Shown one piece after another: positions 15,953-25,190 of a DNA stretch of 32,388 bases. The stretch's first letter is position 1, and each line of letters begins with the position of its first letter. The stretch is from CAYOBW01 sp964402115. GTDB taxonomy: Bacteria > Verrucomicrobiota > Kiritimatiellia > UBA8416 > CAYOBW01. The position numbers were made by a program, and so were the translations under genes. The notes below the pieces were generated by a model that had not been told where the DNA came from, did not search any database, and saw nothing but the letters and a program-made list of their open reading frames with translations. Location: NCBI GenBank assembly GCA_964402115.1, contig CAYOBW010000049.1, positions 1-32,388 on the forward strand, read 5' to 3'.

Positions 15953-18900
15953 CTACGGTTGCCGCTTCACGCCCACCCGGTAGAACGCCGGCGGATTGGT
16001 CACCTGCGTGTCTGTGTAGGTGTTGGTCCCGCTGGTGTGCGGCGGCAGGTTGCCCGCGAGCGGGGCCGGCGGCCAAGCCTGCAGCAGGTTGGTGCTGCGA
16101 TACACGGCGTAGAGCCGCCCCGTGACGCTGGGCCACCTCAGCACCGGGTTCAGGCCGACCCAATCGAAGTGCCGTACGGCCAGCACCGACAGGGCGTTCG
16201 TGGGAATGGTGCCCGCCACGTACTCGTCGAGGTTCGGCGCGCCGTCGTTGTCGAAATCCTCGCCGGCGCCGCCGTTGACGGCATTCGTGCTGCCGAAATG
16301 CTGCTGTTCCCAACTGTCCGGCAGGTAATCCCCGTCGGCGTCCGGGTTCGGGGGCACGCTGAACTCGACGTGCAGCAGGGGCGCCGAGACGGGTGCGCTG
16401 TCATAGGTGACGGCTTGGCGGTAGTAGTTGCCCGTCACATGGTCGATCAGGATCGCCACACTGTTGCTGCGGGCCCAACCGGGGCGGTTCACGAGCTCCT
16501 GCAAGAGCAAGGACAGATCGGGCGTGCGCTGCGCCGCTGCCTGCTCGCCGACGGTGCTCCAGTTGGGCGGCTGCCAGGTCACGGCGGCCGCCGTACGGGT
16601 ACGGCTGCTGATGCCGTTTGCGACAGCCGCGAAGGTCGGAGCGCTGTCCACAGCCTCGCCCGTGAGCCGCAGGGTCAGCGCGCCCAAACCTGCGCTGGCA
16701 GCCTTGAACTGGATGTAGGCATTGCTGATGATGGCGCCCGGCGGGATGGGCAGCGAGGCGAACCGCAGACCTGTCGCGAAGGGGTTGTTGCGACCGAGGT
16801 ATCCCAAGGTCAGCGAGGAACTCGTCACATCCACGACGTGGGTATTGAACGGTTCATGGGCATCGTCGGTACCGGCTTGCACCGTACGATTGACGAGCCC
16901 CTCCGGATCCTCGGGGGGGGCGGTTTTTTCGACGAACAGCGCGGTGGCCACGGCGCCGGCGTTGGCGCTGCCGACAAAAGCTCGCGCTTTGATCCGGGCG
17001 CTGCCGGTCAGCACCAGCGAACCGGTGTAGATCGGGGCGCCAACGGTTGGCGTGCTTCCGTCCGTGGTGTAATGCACTTCAGCCTGCGCCACGGTCGTCG
17101 TGATGGTCACGCTGATCGAGCGCAGGAAATCCGCCCCGGCGGGCGTGATGACCGGTGCGGCCACAGTTGTCGCATCGTGGTCGACGATGGTGTAGGTGAA
17201 GGTGCGATTGCCGCCGAACCGGGCGGCGGGCGACAAGGCGCTCAGCCCCAGCACAACGGTTTCGTCGGGTTCGACGGCGGAGTCGTTCAGCAGCGGCAGT
17301 GCGAACGTGTGATTAGTCTCGTACGGCCAGAAGACGAGCGTGCCCGCGACGGTCGTGTAGTCCGAACCGGCCGTAGCCGTGCCGCCTGCCACGGCGTAAC
17401 TGACGGTGACGGTTGAGGTCGAGGCGTGGCTGAGGTCCACGCTGACGGTGTACGCAGCGTTCGTTTCGGGACCGCTCGCCCCTGTCAGGGTGAAGCCCAG
17501 CGAGGGGACGCCATTTGTATTGTTCGGCTCACCGGGCGTGCCGCCCACGCTGCCCGCGATCCAGTTGGCCGGATCGTTGCCGTACCGGAGCGGGCGGACG
17601 CGTTCGAGCGAGGCTCCGCCGTTGTCGGCGGCCGTCGGCCAGGGCGGGGTATCGCTGTACTGTACGCGATCGACGCGGATGTACGGGATGACGCCGTTCG
17701 TCTCGGGCACGTCGGGGCGATAGAGTTTGACGCTCTCGCCGCTGTTCGCCAGCGCGCCAACGAAAGGCCCCACAACCTGCACCGCCGGGTTGGTGATGCC
17801 GTAGAGCGCGCGGAACGCGGCGGGATCGATTGAGGCGATCACCAGATAACCCTGCGGCGGCATGCTTACTCCCGGCGCAAAGGTATAGGCGACGGCCCCG
17901 TCGAGTCGCCAAGTGTTCGCCGGATGTGCCGGGTCGTAGAGAGGGGCGCTGCTGGAGGTGGGATTGTGCAGTTCGATGAACTCCTTCCCGGTTGCGTACG
18001 GGTTGTACATGATCTCGTTGACGACGACAGGGCCCACACGCGGGTAGGCGTTCGAGGCATTCAACGTGACATTGCTCTGCAGAACGAAGTCCACCAAGTC
18101 GTCGCTGCGGGTGTGACGGCCAAAGGAGCTGCCGTTGGGCGACGCGTCGAAATCCTCTTGGGTACGGTAGCTGGTGAGGTTGACACCGTCGCCGGACGAG
18201 AGGTAGACGGTTTCTCCCAACTCGCTCAAGCGGAATGGCTTGGAACCCTGATTGAACGACGTGTTCTCGTAGAATACATGGTAACCGCCAGGGGGTAGCA
18301 CGAGGCTGACATTCGTGACGGCGTACTTCCTGAGGTCCGTCTGATCGTCGCTGAGGAACCAGCCGGCAAGGTTGACGCTATTGGTTCCGGCGTTGAACAC
18401 CTCGATGGAATCCCGCTGTGGCAGATCGGTGTGGGCCAGGATCTCATTGATGACCACGAAGCCGAAGGGCGGGGTTGGATCGGCTGATCCCGGAGAGCCG
18501 TGCCGGTTCGTGCTGGGGCGCCACAGGAGGGGATTGCTGAGGTTGTCGGTTGCAGGATCGTTTGGCGTGTGGGGCGGATCCGCCAGAACCAGGGCGTAGC
18601 CTTCGCCGTCCGTGGTGGAATACCAGGTGTCCTGGTACGTGACGTGTATGATGGTGTTGCTTTGGGCGTCGCTGACGGCCAGGCGCTCGCTGCCGTTCTT
18701 CATGCCACCCGCGAACACGCCGTGATAGGTTACGCCGGGATGGCGTGCGAGGAAGGCCGTGGGGTTCTGAATCAGCAGCAGCGTCTGTCCGGGTGCCAGG
18801 CTCTGCAGCGTCGAGCTGCTGAAGGCGAAGTCCACGCCGTCCGTGAACCGCAGGCCGCCCAACGCCAACGTCTTCGTCGTGCTGATGTTCCGGAACTCCA

Positions 18901-21900
18901 GGTACTCTTCGGACTGCATGTCGTTCGGAGGGTTGTACATGATCTCGGTAAGGCGCAGATTCGCGATCAAATCCTGGCTGGCGGCGCTGAAACCGGTGTT
19001 GCAGGAGGCCGGTTCGCTGTAGTGCGACTGCCCCCGGGCATGCACGGCGCGCACCCGGTAGATGTACGTCGTGTTTTGCAGAACGCTGGCATCCGTGAAG
19101 CCCGTTGCCCCCTCGGCCGCCGAACCGGCCACGGTCCAGGCGCCGCCGGCTGCGCAGCGTTCGATGGTGAAGCCCGTTTCGTCCGTGCTGGTGTCGGTCC
19201 ACTGCAAGACCACCTGCGGCACGCCGCCCAGGAGTGTGCTGACGGCGCCCAGGTCCGTGGGGGCGGCAGGGTTCGCGCCCACCGGGAAGCTCGAGCCCAT
19301 GTCCGTACCGCCCTGCCCGCTGCCCAGGCAGGGCGAGATTGCCTGCAGTTGGTAGTCGCCGTCTCCCGTGTCGCGGAACCAGGGCGGACGGTTCAGGTTG
19401 GACGTACCGGGATAGGTTGCTGTTCCCGCCTGCTGGATGTCGCTGTACGCCACGGTAGCCGGTCCGGAGGCGACGGGCGTGGCGCAGTCCCACACGATGA
19501 GGCTGTGCGGGTCGGCGAGGGTACCCTGCAGGCCGACGGCGCAAAGGGCCACCGTAGTCTGTGAATTAGTCAGGCTTGAGCCGGCTACGACCTGCAGGCC
19601 GGTGCCGCAGTTGTAGACCAGGCTGCCTGTCAGTCGCAGTGCCGAGGGTGACGGCCCGCCGCCGACCGTGACGGCCCGCCCGGAGAGATCGTGGAGGAGG
19701 CAACCGGTCGCACCTACCGAGGATCCAGCCGTTGACTGCATCCCGTTGACCCCGGCAGCCAGGGAGTCGCCAATTGTGGTATGCTCCACGGCTGCCGTCG
19801 TGGCCGTGAACTGTGCGCCGGCCACGGTCATCCGCTCCAGCAGGCAATGCCGGATCGTGGTGGGTGTGGTGTCGAATCGCGTGAATCCGTAGTCGCGTAC
19901 GATCGTTCGGAAGAGCGAAACAGCCGCTGCGCCGGACGCGGTCAGGATGCCGCTCGCGCCCTTGTAGTCCTGCAGGGTGACACTGTCGAAAGCCAGTCGT
20001 GCCCCGCTGGTCACGGCCACCCGGCCGCCCACGAGCCGGGCTTGTCGCCCGGTGACGACGGACGTCGCCCCAACGGCCTCAATGCTCCACGCGCTGGCTG
20101 CGTCGTTGGGAGCCAGGTAGACCGGGGCCGTCGCCGTGCCCTGGATGTCCAACGTTCCACCGTTCACCAGCAGGCGGGCGCTCGGCGCGAAAAGGACCAC
20201 CGTGCTGGAGGCGATCGTGAGAGAAGCACCCGCGGGAATCGTCACGTCGGCTGTCACGACAACCACCCCGCCGGCGCCGTTCCAAGTCTGGCTGCCCGCG
20301 ATGGCGCCGCTCTTGTTCACGGAGGCGGCCTTGACCACGACGGTGTTGGTCAGCGCTTTGAGCAAGAGTCCTTCGCTGTCAATGGCCTGCACAATCAGGG
20401 TGTTGACCGTGGCCGGCAGGACGAGGTTGTTGGTGGTGTTCCAAGCGTTGTTGCGGGTATTCCAATTGGCGGTGCGTCCGTTGATCCTGACATAACGCGT
20501 ATAGGCTTGCGGCGCGGCGCCCGTCAGGGCGATGGACGGCGAGGCAACCACCCAGCCGAGCGGCCCCGTGGCCGTTGCGCCGGTGATGCTCACGGTGAGG
20601 TTCGAGTTGATCTGGGTGTGAACGAAGTGCCGCCGGCTGGCGATATTGGCTTCCAGCTTCTGGCGGTAGGCCGGGGTCAGGATGCTGCCCATCTTGTCGA
20701 AGACAGGGCTCATGCTGGCGGGGTCCATGACGGTGTCCACGATGTCCGCCACGTCACCGACGTAGTAGGAAATCATCGGCGCTCTGTAGAGAAATTTGGC
20801 AACGACTTCGTCCGCCTGTCCGGCGTTGTTGTTCTCGAATCCCCAGATCGAGCGATTGGTGGCGACCTGACCCTCGACGCCCTGCTCGATGACTTCGTCG
20901 AGATCCCAGGGGTACATATCGAATCGGCCGTCGTTGAAGTCGCGGTAGGTGTACCAGTCGTCGCCCTGGGTGGTTCGCGGGCAGTGGAAACCGCCCTCGC
21001 CATTCGAGAGGGCCACGTGTCCGGCATAGGTGCGCGCCCACTGCCGGACATCCACCAGCGACGACAGAATCTGCGGATACAGCGCAGCGTTGTTGTCGAG
21101 CAGTCGCGCCAGAGCATCCAACTCCGTCCAGGCGGTCAGCGGGTTGTTGGTGGTGATCGAGTACCAGCCCTTGTAGTCTGCGATCGTGCTCGGCACCAGG
21201 CACGCATAGGTGCCGTTCTCGCCCCGGTAAATATTGCCAAGTTGCCCGCTATAGTGTTTGGACAGCAGGTCGTTGTCCACGGGTTCGAAACGCACGTAGA
21301 TGTTCTGGAACTCGCCGGGCGTCTCCGCCGCCGCCGTCGTCTTGTCCGTTTCGTTCAGCCACAGATGGGCGAGGGACGGGTTCAGACCGTGGACGCCCAT
21401 GCCGGCGTTCTCGAGCACGGTTTGTCCAAGGTACTGCAGCATGGCGCGCCGGTAGTTGAAGTCCCACTCGCGGGAGCCGTCCAGGTCCCTGCCGCGCGGC
21501 AGTTCCACCCGGAAGCTGTACGGCCATTTAAGCGAGCTGTTGCCGCGGTAGCGGGTGCCGCTGCTGTAGTAGATCCTTCCGTCGGAGGTGATGAACGTGC
21601 AATCGATCGGTATCCTGCTGTTCTCGGCCCGCCCGTACTCCAGCAGGTTGCGATTCTCCTTGGTCATCAGAATCTGAAACGTCTCGTATTCGCCGGTGAA
21701 GGTAGGATCCTCCCCGAAATAGCAGAGGCACGAGTAGGGGGCGGCGACAAGTCCGACGTCGTTGGTCGCCGGCACGGTTACCGAAAGCCCATTCGTGCCG
21801 GTCACCGTCATTTTGAACTCGTACAGCATGCCCGCCGTGGGCGCTGGGTCGCCGTACTCCGGCAGGACGCGTGTGTAGACGCCATCGCCGGCCCGGATGT

Positions 21901-22720
21901 CGCCGTTCACCCCGAGGTCCTCCATGGCCACCTGGCGCCAGGCCACCTGCGGGCGGGCGTCAATCCGGTAGTTCAGCGTGACGCCGCTTACCAGGGTGGG
22001 CGAGTGCCCGCCGGCCTGAACCGAGATCGTGACGCTGGAACCGGCCGGTGGGCGGGGTGGGTCATGCAGGATGTTCCCGGCGGCGGGGGGTGGATTGGGC
22101 TGGTACACCCCGTTGACAACGCCGGGCGTGCCGCTGGGGGCGATGGAGTCCTTCCACGTGCCGTAAAACTGGTCGGGCAGCGGGGCAAATCCGGGATTCA
22201 CCAACTCCAGGGATGGTCCCATACCGTCAGAACGTCCCGCATCCACGTAACGGATTGTGTCGACCGTTACCCATTCGCCGCCCTGCAACTTCGACAGGGT
22301 CACGCGTTCGCCAAGGCGGTTCGCCAATGTGCCGTCGAACCCGGCGATGACGTTGTGCACCGTCTTGTACGCATTGGTGAAGGCGTTCAAGTTGCGGCAG
22401 ACAACCAAGTACCCCTTGGCCCCGATGATGGTGCTCGGCGCGAATTGGAAATCGACACCGTTGTCGAAGCGGTATGAGGTTAAGTCAACCGGCGCGGCGC
22501 CCGGATTGTAGAGTTCGATGTACTCCGTATCGTTCGTGGTGCCAATGGGTTCGTAGGGGGCATACATGATCTCGTTGATGATGACGTCGGCACGCAGGGG
22601 AGCCGTCGCCAATCCCAAAGCCAGGAGTGCAGCCAACCGCACGCAGACGCGGTGAAACCAAGGTGCCGTCCCCCGTGCGGGTGCCTGGGTGACTGCCGGC
22701 TGCTGGACGCTTGCCATCAT
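15953..22720 (-). CDS. Giant secreted CotH-kinase/lamin-tail multidomain protein
   Basis: The protein has 2255 residues and a long signal peptide (about 1-44, ending APLRA). Modules in order, with rough positions: lamin-tail domain 1 (45-160); CotH kinase-like region (330-690) with 'GTRYRGNSSLKW' near 390 and 'YPWDLDEV' near 602; right-handed beta-helix-like repeats (830-1130); fibronectin III-like domain (1148-1245); lamin-tail domains 2, 3 and 4 near 1250, 1420 and 1563 (each opening with '(T/N)EI(M/L)'); Calx-beta (1737-1850); chitobiase C-terminal-like 'HYTTDGSTP' domain (1853-1930); DNRLRE-like module (1940-2122); Asp-rich calcium-binding 'DADGD'/'DFDNDG' repeat (2126-2175); and a terminal beta sandwich. 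CotH kinases phosphorylate proteins; activity here is inferred from motifs. GAGGAG lies nine bases before the first ATG. It has its own promoter, converges with the system A ATPase gene 15 bases away, and may be a surface or secreted effector. Confidence 0.9.
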   Translation of the reverse strand: MMASVQQPAVTQAPARGTAPWFHRVCVRLAALLALGLATAPLRADVIINEIMYAPYEPIGTTNDTEYIELYNPGAAPVDLTSYRFDNGVDFQFAPSTIIGAKGYLVVCRNLNAFTNAYKTVHNVIAGFDGTLANRLGERVTLSKLQGGEWVTVDTIRYVDAGRSDGMGPSLELVNPGFAPLPDQFYGTWKDSIAPSGTPGVVNGVYQPNPPPAAGNILHDPPRPPAGSSVTISVQAGGHSPTLVSGVTLNYRIDARPQVAWRQVAMEDLGVNGDIRAGDGVYTRVLPEYGDPAPTAGMLYEFKMTVTGTNGLSVTVPATNDVGLVAAPYSCLCYFGEDPTFTGEYETFQILMTKENRNLLEYGRAENSRIPIDCTFITSDGRIYYSSGTRYRGNSSLKWPYSFRVELPRGRDLDGSREWDFNYRRAMLQYLGQTVLENAGMGVHGLNPSLAHLWLNETDKTTAAAETPGEFQNIYVRFEPVDNDLLSKHYSGQLGNIYRGENGTYACLVPSTIADYKGWYSITTNNPLTAWTELDALARLLDNNAALYPQILSSLVDVRQWARTYAGHVALSNGEGGFHCPRTTQGDDWYTYRDFNDGRFDMYPWDLDEVIEQGVEGQVATNRSIWGFENNNAGQADEVVAKFLYRAPMISYYVGDVADIVDTVMDPASMSPVFDKMGSILTPAYRQKLEANIASRRHFVHTQINSNLTVSITGATATGPLGWVVASPSIALTGAAPQAYTRYVRINGRTANWNTRNNAWNTTNNLVLPATVNTLIVQAIDSEGLLLKALTNTVVVKAASVNKSGAIAGSQTWNGAGGVVVVTADVTIPAGASLTIASSTVVLFAPSARLLVNGGTLDIQGTATAPVYLAPNDAASAWSIEAVGATSVVTGRQARLVGGRVAVTSGARLAFDSVTLQDYKGASGILTASGAAAVSLFRTIVRDYGFTRFDTTPTTIRHCLLERMTVAGAQFTATTAAVEHTTIGDSLAAGVNGMQSTAGSSVGATGCLLHDLSGRAVTVGGGPSPSALRLTGSLVYNCGTGLQVVAGSSLTNSQTTVALCAVGLQGTLADPHSLIVWDCATPVASGPATVAYSDIQQAGTATYPGTSNLNRPPWFRDTGDGDYQLQAISPCLGSGQGGTDMGSSFPVGANPAAPTDLGAVSTLLGGVPQVVLQWTDTSTDETGFTIERCAAGGAWTVAGSAAEGATGFTDASVLQNTTYIYRVRAVHARGQSHYSEPASCNTGFSAASQDLIANLRLTEIMYNPPNDMQSEEYLEFRNISTTKTLALGGLRFTDGVDFAFSSSTLQSLAPGQTLLLIQNPTAFLARHPGVTYHGVFAGGMKNGSERLAVSDAQSNTIIHVTYQDTWYSTTDGEGYALVLADPPHTPNDPATDNLSNPLLWRPSTNRHGSPGSADPTPPFGFVVINEILAHTDLPQRDSIEVFNAGTNSVNLAGWFLSDDQTDLRKYAVTNVSLVLPPGGYHVFYENTSFNQGSKPFRLSELGETVYLSSGDGVNLTSYRTQEDFDASPNGSSFGRHTRSDDLVDFVLQSNVTLNASNAYPRVGPVVVNEIMYNPYATGKEFIELHNPTSSSAPLYDPAHPANTWRLDGAVAYTFAPGVSMPPQGYLVIASIDPAAFRALYGITNPAVQVVGPFVGALANSGESVKLYRPDVPETNGVIPYIRVDRVQYSDTPPWPTAADNGGASLERVRPLRYGNDPANWIAGSVGGTPGEPNNTNGVPSLGFTLTGASGPETNAAYTVSVDLSHASTSTVTVSYAVAGGTATAGSDYTTVAGTLVFWPYETNHTFALPLLNDSAVEPDETVVLGLSALSPAARFGGNRTFTYTIVDHDATTVAAPVITPAGADFLRSISVTITTTVAQAEVHYTTDGSTPTVGAPIYTGSLVLTGSARIKARAFVGSANAGAVATALFVEKTAPPEDPEGLVNRTVQAGTDDAHEPFNTHVVDVTSSSLTLGYLGRNNPFATGLRFASLPIPPGAIISNAYIQFKAASAGLGALTLRLTGEAVDSAPTFAAVANGISSRTRTAAAVTWQPPNWSTVGEQAAAQRTPDLSLLLQELVNRPGWARSNSVAILIDHVTGNYYRQAVTYDSAPVSAPLLHVEFSVPPNPDADGDYLPDSWEQQHFGSTNAVNGGAGEDFDNDGAPNLDEYVAGTIPTNALSVLAVRHFDWVGLNPVLRWPSVTGRLYAVYRSTNLLQAWPPAPLAGNLPPHTSGTNTYTDTQVTNPPAFYRVGVKRQP

Positions 22721-22767
22721 GACGTTTCTCTCCTCAAGGTCGTCTCTGTCTCCTCCCTACCGGCCCT

Positions 22768-22797
22768 ATGATAGCCGACCTGACCACGGGGCGTCAA
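22768..22797 (-). promoter_or_regulatory. Sigma-70-type promoter of the giant CotH gene
   Basis: On the minus strand TTGACG (22797-22792) and TATCAT (22773-22768) are 18 bases apart; each matches five of six consensus bases. Transcription would start near 22761, leaving a leader of about 40 bases that holds the GAGGAG ribosome binding site. It lies just past the hairpin that follows the secretin gene, so the giant gene is probably expressed independently of the pil operon. Confidence 0.6.
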
Positions 22798-22818
22798 CGC
22801 CGCTCCACCCCCGTAAAT

Positions 22819-22869
22819 GCAAACGCCGGTTCCCGGACGGCTGCGTCCATGTGGGGAACCGGCGCTTGC
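22819..22869 (-). terminator. Strong hairpin after the system B secretin gene
   Basis: CGCCGGTTCCC (22824-22834) pairs perfectly with GGGAACCGGCG (22854-22864). The stem extends by GCAA/TTGC past one mismatch, and an inner GGAC/GTCC hairpin fills the loop. It begins 16 bases after the secretin stop. The T-run on the minus strand is short (TTTGCATTT), so termination may be partial or Rho-assisted. Confidence 0.6.
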
Positions 22870-22885
22870 CGTCCGAGGCTGCGCG

Positions 22886-24640
22886 CTACTCCTTGCTGAC
22901 TTCCTTGCCAACGGTCGCCTTGATGACCTCCTGATCGATCTGTATCTGCGGCTGGTCGGTCTTCTTGTCGTTAATCATGTGCTCGTGCACCAAGCGCGAG
23001 TTCTTGGGAATGCCCGCCTCCTCGAAAAGCGCATCCGGCGGGGCCAGGGCCAGCGTGACGAAGATGATGGTCTCTTCCTGCGTTTGAGCGTCCTCCTCGT
23101 GCGAGAACAGGTACTTGCCAATCAGGGGTATGCTGCCGAGCACGGGGATCTTGGCGATCTTCTTCGTGTCCGAGGTATCGGTCAATCCGCCAATGGCAAC
23201 CGTCTGGCCGCTGCGCAGGGTGAATTGCGTGCGGATTTCCTTCACGGAGATGACGGGCCAGGAGTTGTCGCCAACGACCTTGTCCCTGAGCTTGCGCCTG
23301 AGCGAAGGGGCGATGATCGCCTCGATCAGGTCGTCCGTCTTGACCGTCGGGATCACGCGCAGATCCATGCCCGTCTGCAGGTAGCCCTGCTTGATGTAGT
23401 CGGTGTTGATGGTCGTGTCCAACTCGTACTGCAGCTTGTCCCCCGGGCTGTTCTGGGTGCCCGTGGTCAGGCTGGTTTTCACGATCGGCTCGCGGTCGCC
23501 AATGCTGATATACGCGTTCGTGGATCCGTTGTTGACGATGATCTTGGGGTTGGAGATAACGCTGACTCCCTCCGTCTTGCGCAGGGCGCTGAGGACCAGT
23601 TCGAGGGCGTTTATATCCAGGATGGCTGCCTGTTGCTCCGTGATGACCTTGTTGAAGTCGTCCAAAACCGTTGTGGAAGCGTTCTCGCTTTGCGTCAGGG
23701 TGTCCTCGATCTGGCGGGGGTGCGGCGCGATCCCCGTGTCTTTCTGGACGTCATACATGTCGAAGGTGTCCGTGTCCGTGTCGGTCCTGGAGCGATTGTT
23801 GACGCGCTCGAGATTGTTCTTCCGGCTCTTGGTGCGCGTGGTAACGGTTTCCGTCGAGAACGGCCCGGCGCCCAGTTTCACCCCGAACTCCTCGAGCGAA
23901 TCCCAGCGAATGCCCAGTTTCTTGCTGGCATTGTCGGTGAGTTGCATGAAGCGCGTTTCGATGCAAACCTGCTTGCTCTGGATGTCGATGATCTTGAGCA
24001 CCGACTCAACCTCGCCCAGGTTGGCGGCCGTGCTGCGGACCACGATGGCATTGCGGGACGGAAAGCCCGACACCATGCCCTGGGGCAACAGGATGGATTT
24101 CACGACCACCAAGATATCGTTCACGGTCGCGTAGTCCATGAAGATGGTCTTCACGATCAAGGGCTCCGGGGCATCCGGCGGCGTGGCCACGATACTGTAG
24201 ATCTCGGCATCCGGCGCCTTGTTGAGTGTGAGGCTGTGCTCCTTCAGAATGGTCAGCATGGCCGGGTACCATTCCACGTCCGTCAGGTTGGCGGTGACCA
24301 TGCCCTGCAGGTTGGACGAGGTGGCGATGATGTTCGCCCCCGAGATGCGGGTGAACATGCGGACTACGTCCGCGAGCGGCACGTCGTTGAGCGTGACGCT
24401 GATCCGGTTCTGGCGAGTCGTCACAATGGACTCGGATCCCGGCACGGTGTCAGCGACGGGCTCCAACCCCACAAAGGCTGTCCCATTCGTGGGCGCTATG
24501 GCGACAGGGGTAAGCACGGCTTCAGCCTGCGCCGTAGGCGGTGGGTTCGTGGCGCCAGCCTGGGCCAAAACGATGGCGGCGGTCAGCCCCATCGCAAGCA
24601 GAGCAGTTGCTGTCTTTAACGTCGCTCGGTTGTTGGTCAT
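22886..24640 (-). CDS. pilQ: PilQ-type secretin of system B
   Basis: The chosen start is ATG at 24640, with GGAGAA five bases upstream and a signal peptide (about 1-27) directly after; an earlier in-frame start overlaps the previous gene and is unlikely. The 584-residue protein has an STN-type domain (about 75-150, 'RISVTLNDVPLADVVRMFTRISG'), an N1-like domain (about 160-220, 'RNAIVVRSTAANL') and the secretin domain (about 225-540) with 'QVCIETRFMQL', 'SGQTVAIGGL' and 'IPVLGSIPLIGKYLF'. An Asn/Thr/Asp-rich segment near 265-325 is an insertion within the pore domain. It forms the outer-membrane channel for the pilus. Unlike the system A secretin it is not a lipoprotein, and the small lipoprotein encoded just upstream may help its targeting. 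Confidence 0.92.
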   Translation of the reverse strand: MTNNRATLKTATALLAMGLTAAIVLAQAGATNPPPTAQAEAVLTPVAIAPTNGTAFVGLEPVADTVPGSESIVTTRQNRISVTLNDVPLADVVRMFTRISGANIIATSSNLQGMVTANLTDVEWYPAMLTILKEHSLTLNKAPDAEIYSIVATPPDAPEPLIVKTIFMDYATVNDILVVVKSILLPQGMVSGFPSRNAIVVRSTAANLGEVESVLKIIDIQSKQVCIETRFMQLTDNASKKLGIRWDSLEEFGVKLGAGPFSTETVTTRTKSRKNNLERVNNRSRTDTDTDTFDMYDVQKDTGIAPHPRQIEDTLTQSENASTTVLDDFNKVITEQQAAILDINALELVLSALRKTEGVSVISNPKIIVNNGSTNAYISIGDREPIVKTSLTTGTQNSPGDKLQYELDTTINTDYIKQGYLQTGMDLRVIPTVKTDDLIEAIIAPSLRRKLRDKVVGDNSWPVISVKEIRTQFTLRSGQTVAIGGLTDTSDTKKIAKIPVLGSIPLIGKYLFSHEEDAQTQEETIIFVTLALAPPDALFEEAGIPKNSRLVHEHMINDKKTDQPQIQIDQEVIKATVGKEVSKE

Positions 24641-24692
24641 GACGATTCTCCGTTCTCTGTCGTCCCTGTGGACTCGCGCTTGAGGCCTACCG

Positions 24693-25103
24693 TTAGTTGA
24701 TGGGTATGGTGATCGCATAGCCGCGTTCGTCGAAGACGATGAGGGTGTTCTTGTTGTTGTTCGTATTGGCGGCGTTGTCTTGGTAGATGGCGGTTTGGCT
24801 GCGATCCGTGACGCTGAACGAGCCGTTCGCCGGAATGCTCACTTCCCAGTGGTAACGCTTGTCAGGGCTGCCGGTCGCTGTGAACGACAGGCTCTGACCC
24901 GGATGACTGATCGTTCCCTGCTTCGGTTCCACCGTCAGCGGTGTGATGCCAGCCTGGCGCGTGTCGTCAGGGACCGGGTTGCCGTCGAGCATCTGGTCCA
25001 CGTTGCCCATGTCCGGCGTGTCCTCGCAACCCGGAAACAGCATGATACCCAAGCCGGCAAGCAGCAGCGTTCCGGCGAGCAGACTCAACGAACGTCTTTT
25101 CAT
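24693..25103 (-). CDS. Small lipoprotein between pilP and pilQ (candidate pilotin or secretin partner)
   Basis: This protein has 136 residues. The ATG at 25103 is chosen because AGGAAGG lies about seven bases before it. A hydrophobic signal is followed by Cys26 in the context LFPGC, an imperfect lipobox. The +2 residue is Glu, so outer-membrane sorting is plausible. The mature part (about 55-136) is beta-rich and Ig-like, with 'VEPKQGTISHPGQSLSFTATG' and an Asn-rich 'NAANTNNNKNT' patch before the last strand. The gene is 52 bases before the secretin start and 87 after pilP. The position suggests a pilotin or peptidoglycan/secretin accessory protein, but the family is not recognised. Confidence 0.65.
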   Translation of the reverse strand: MKRRSLSLLAGTLLLAGLGIMLFPGCEDTPDMGNVDQMLDGNPVPDDTRQAGITPLTVEPKQGTISHPGQSLSFTATGSPDKRYHWEVSIPANGSFSVTDRSQTAIYQDNAANTNNNKNTLIVFDERGYAITIPIN

Positions 25104-25131
25104 GGCGGACCTTCCTTTCTGCACGGCTGTG

Positions 25132-25151
25132 TGCGGCGACTGACCGCCGCA
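25132..25151 (-). other. Hairpin in the pilP-lipoprotein gap
   Basis: TGCGGCG (25132-25138) and CGCCGCA (25145-25151) form a seven-base stem with a six-base loop. There is no T-run. It may be an mRNA processing or stability element inside the pil operon that sets different levels for the secretin part. Confidence 0.35.
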
Positions 25152-25190
25152 ACGGCCTACCCCTTGACTACATTGATCCCTGTCACACGG

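Noticed and set aside
19781..22477. An 898-codon open frame antisense to the giant CotH gene
   Set aside because: Composition is unlike a real protein, and the minus strand carries recognisable CotH and lamin-tail motifs throughout.
22817..24619. A 600-codon open frame antisense to pilQ
   Set aside because: Shadow frame rich in Arg, Val, Asp and Gly. The minus strand shows secretin signatures.
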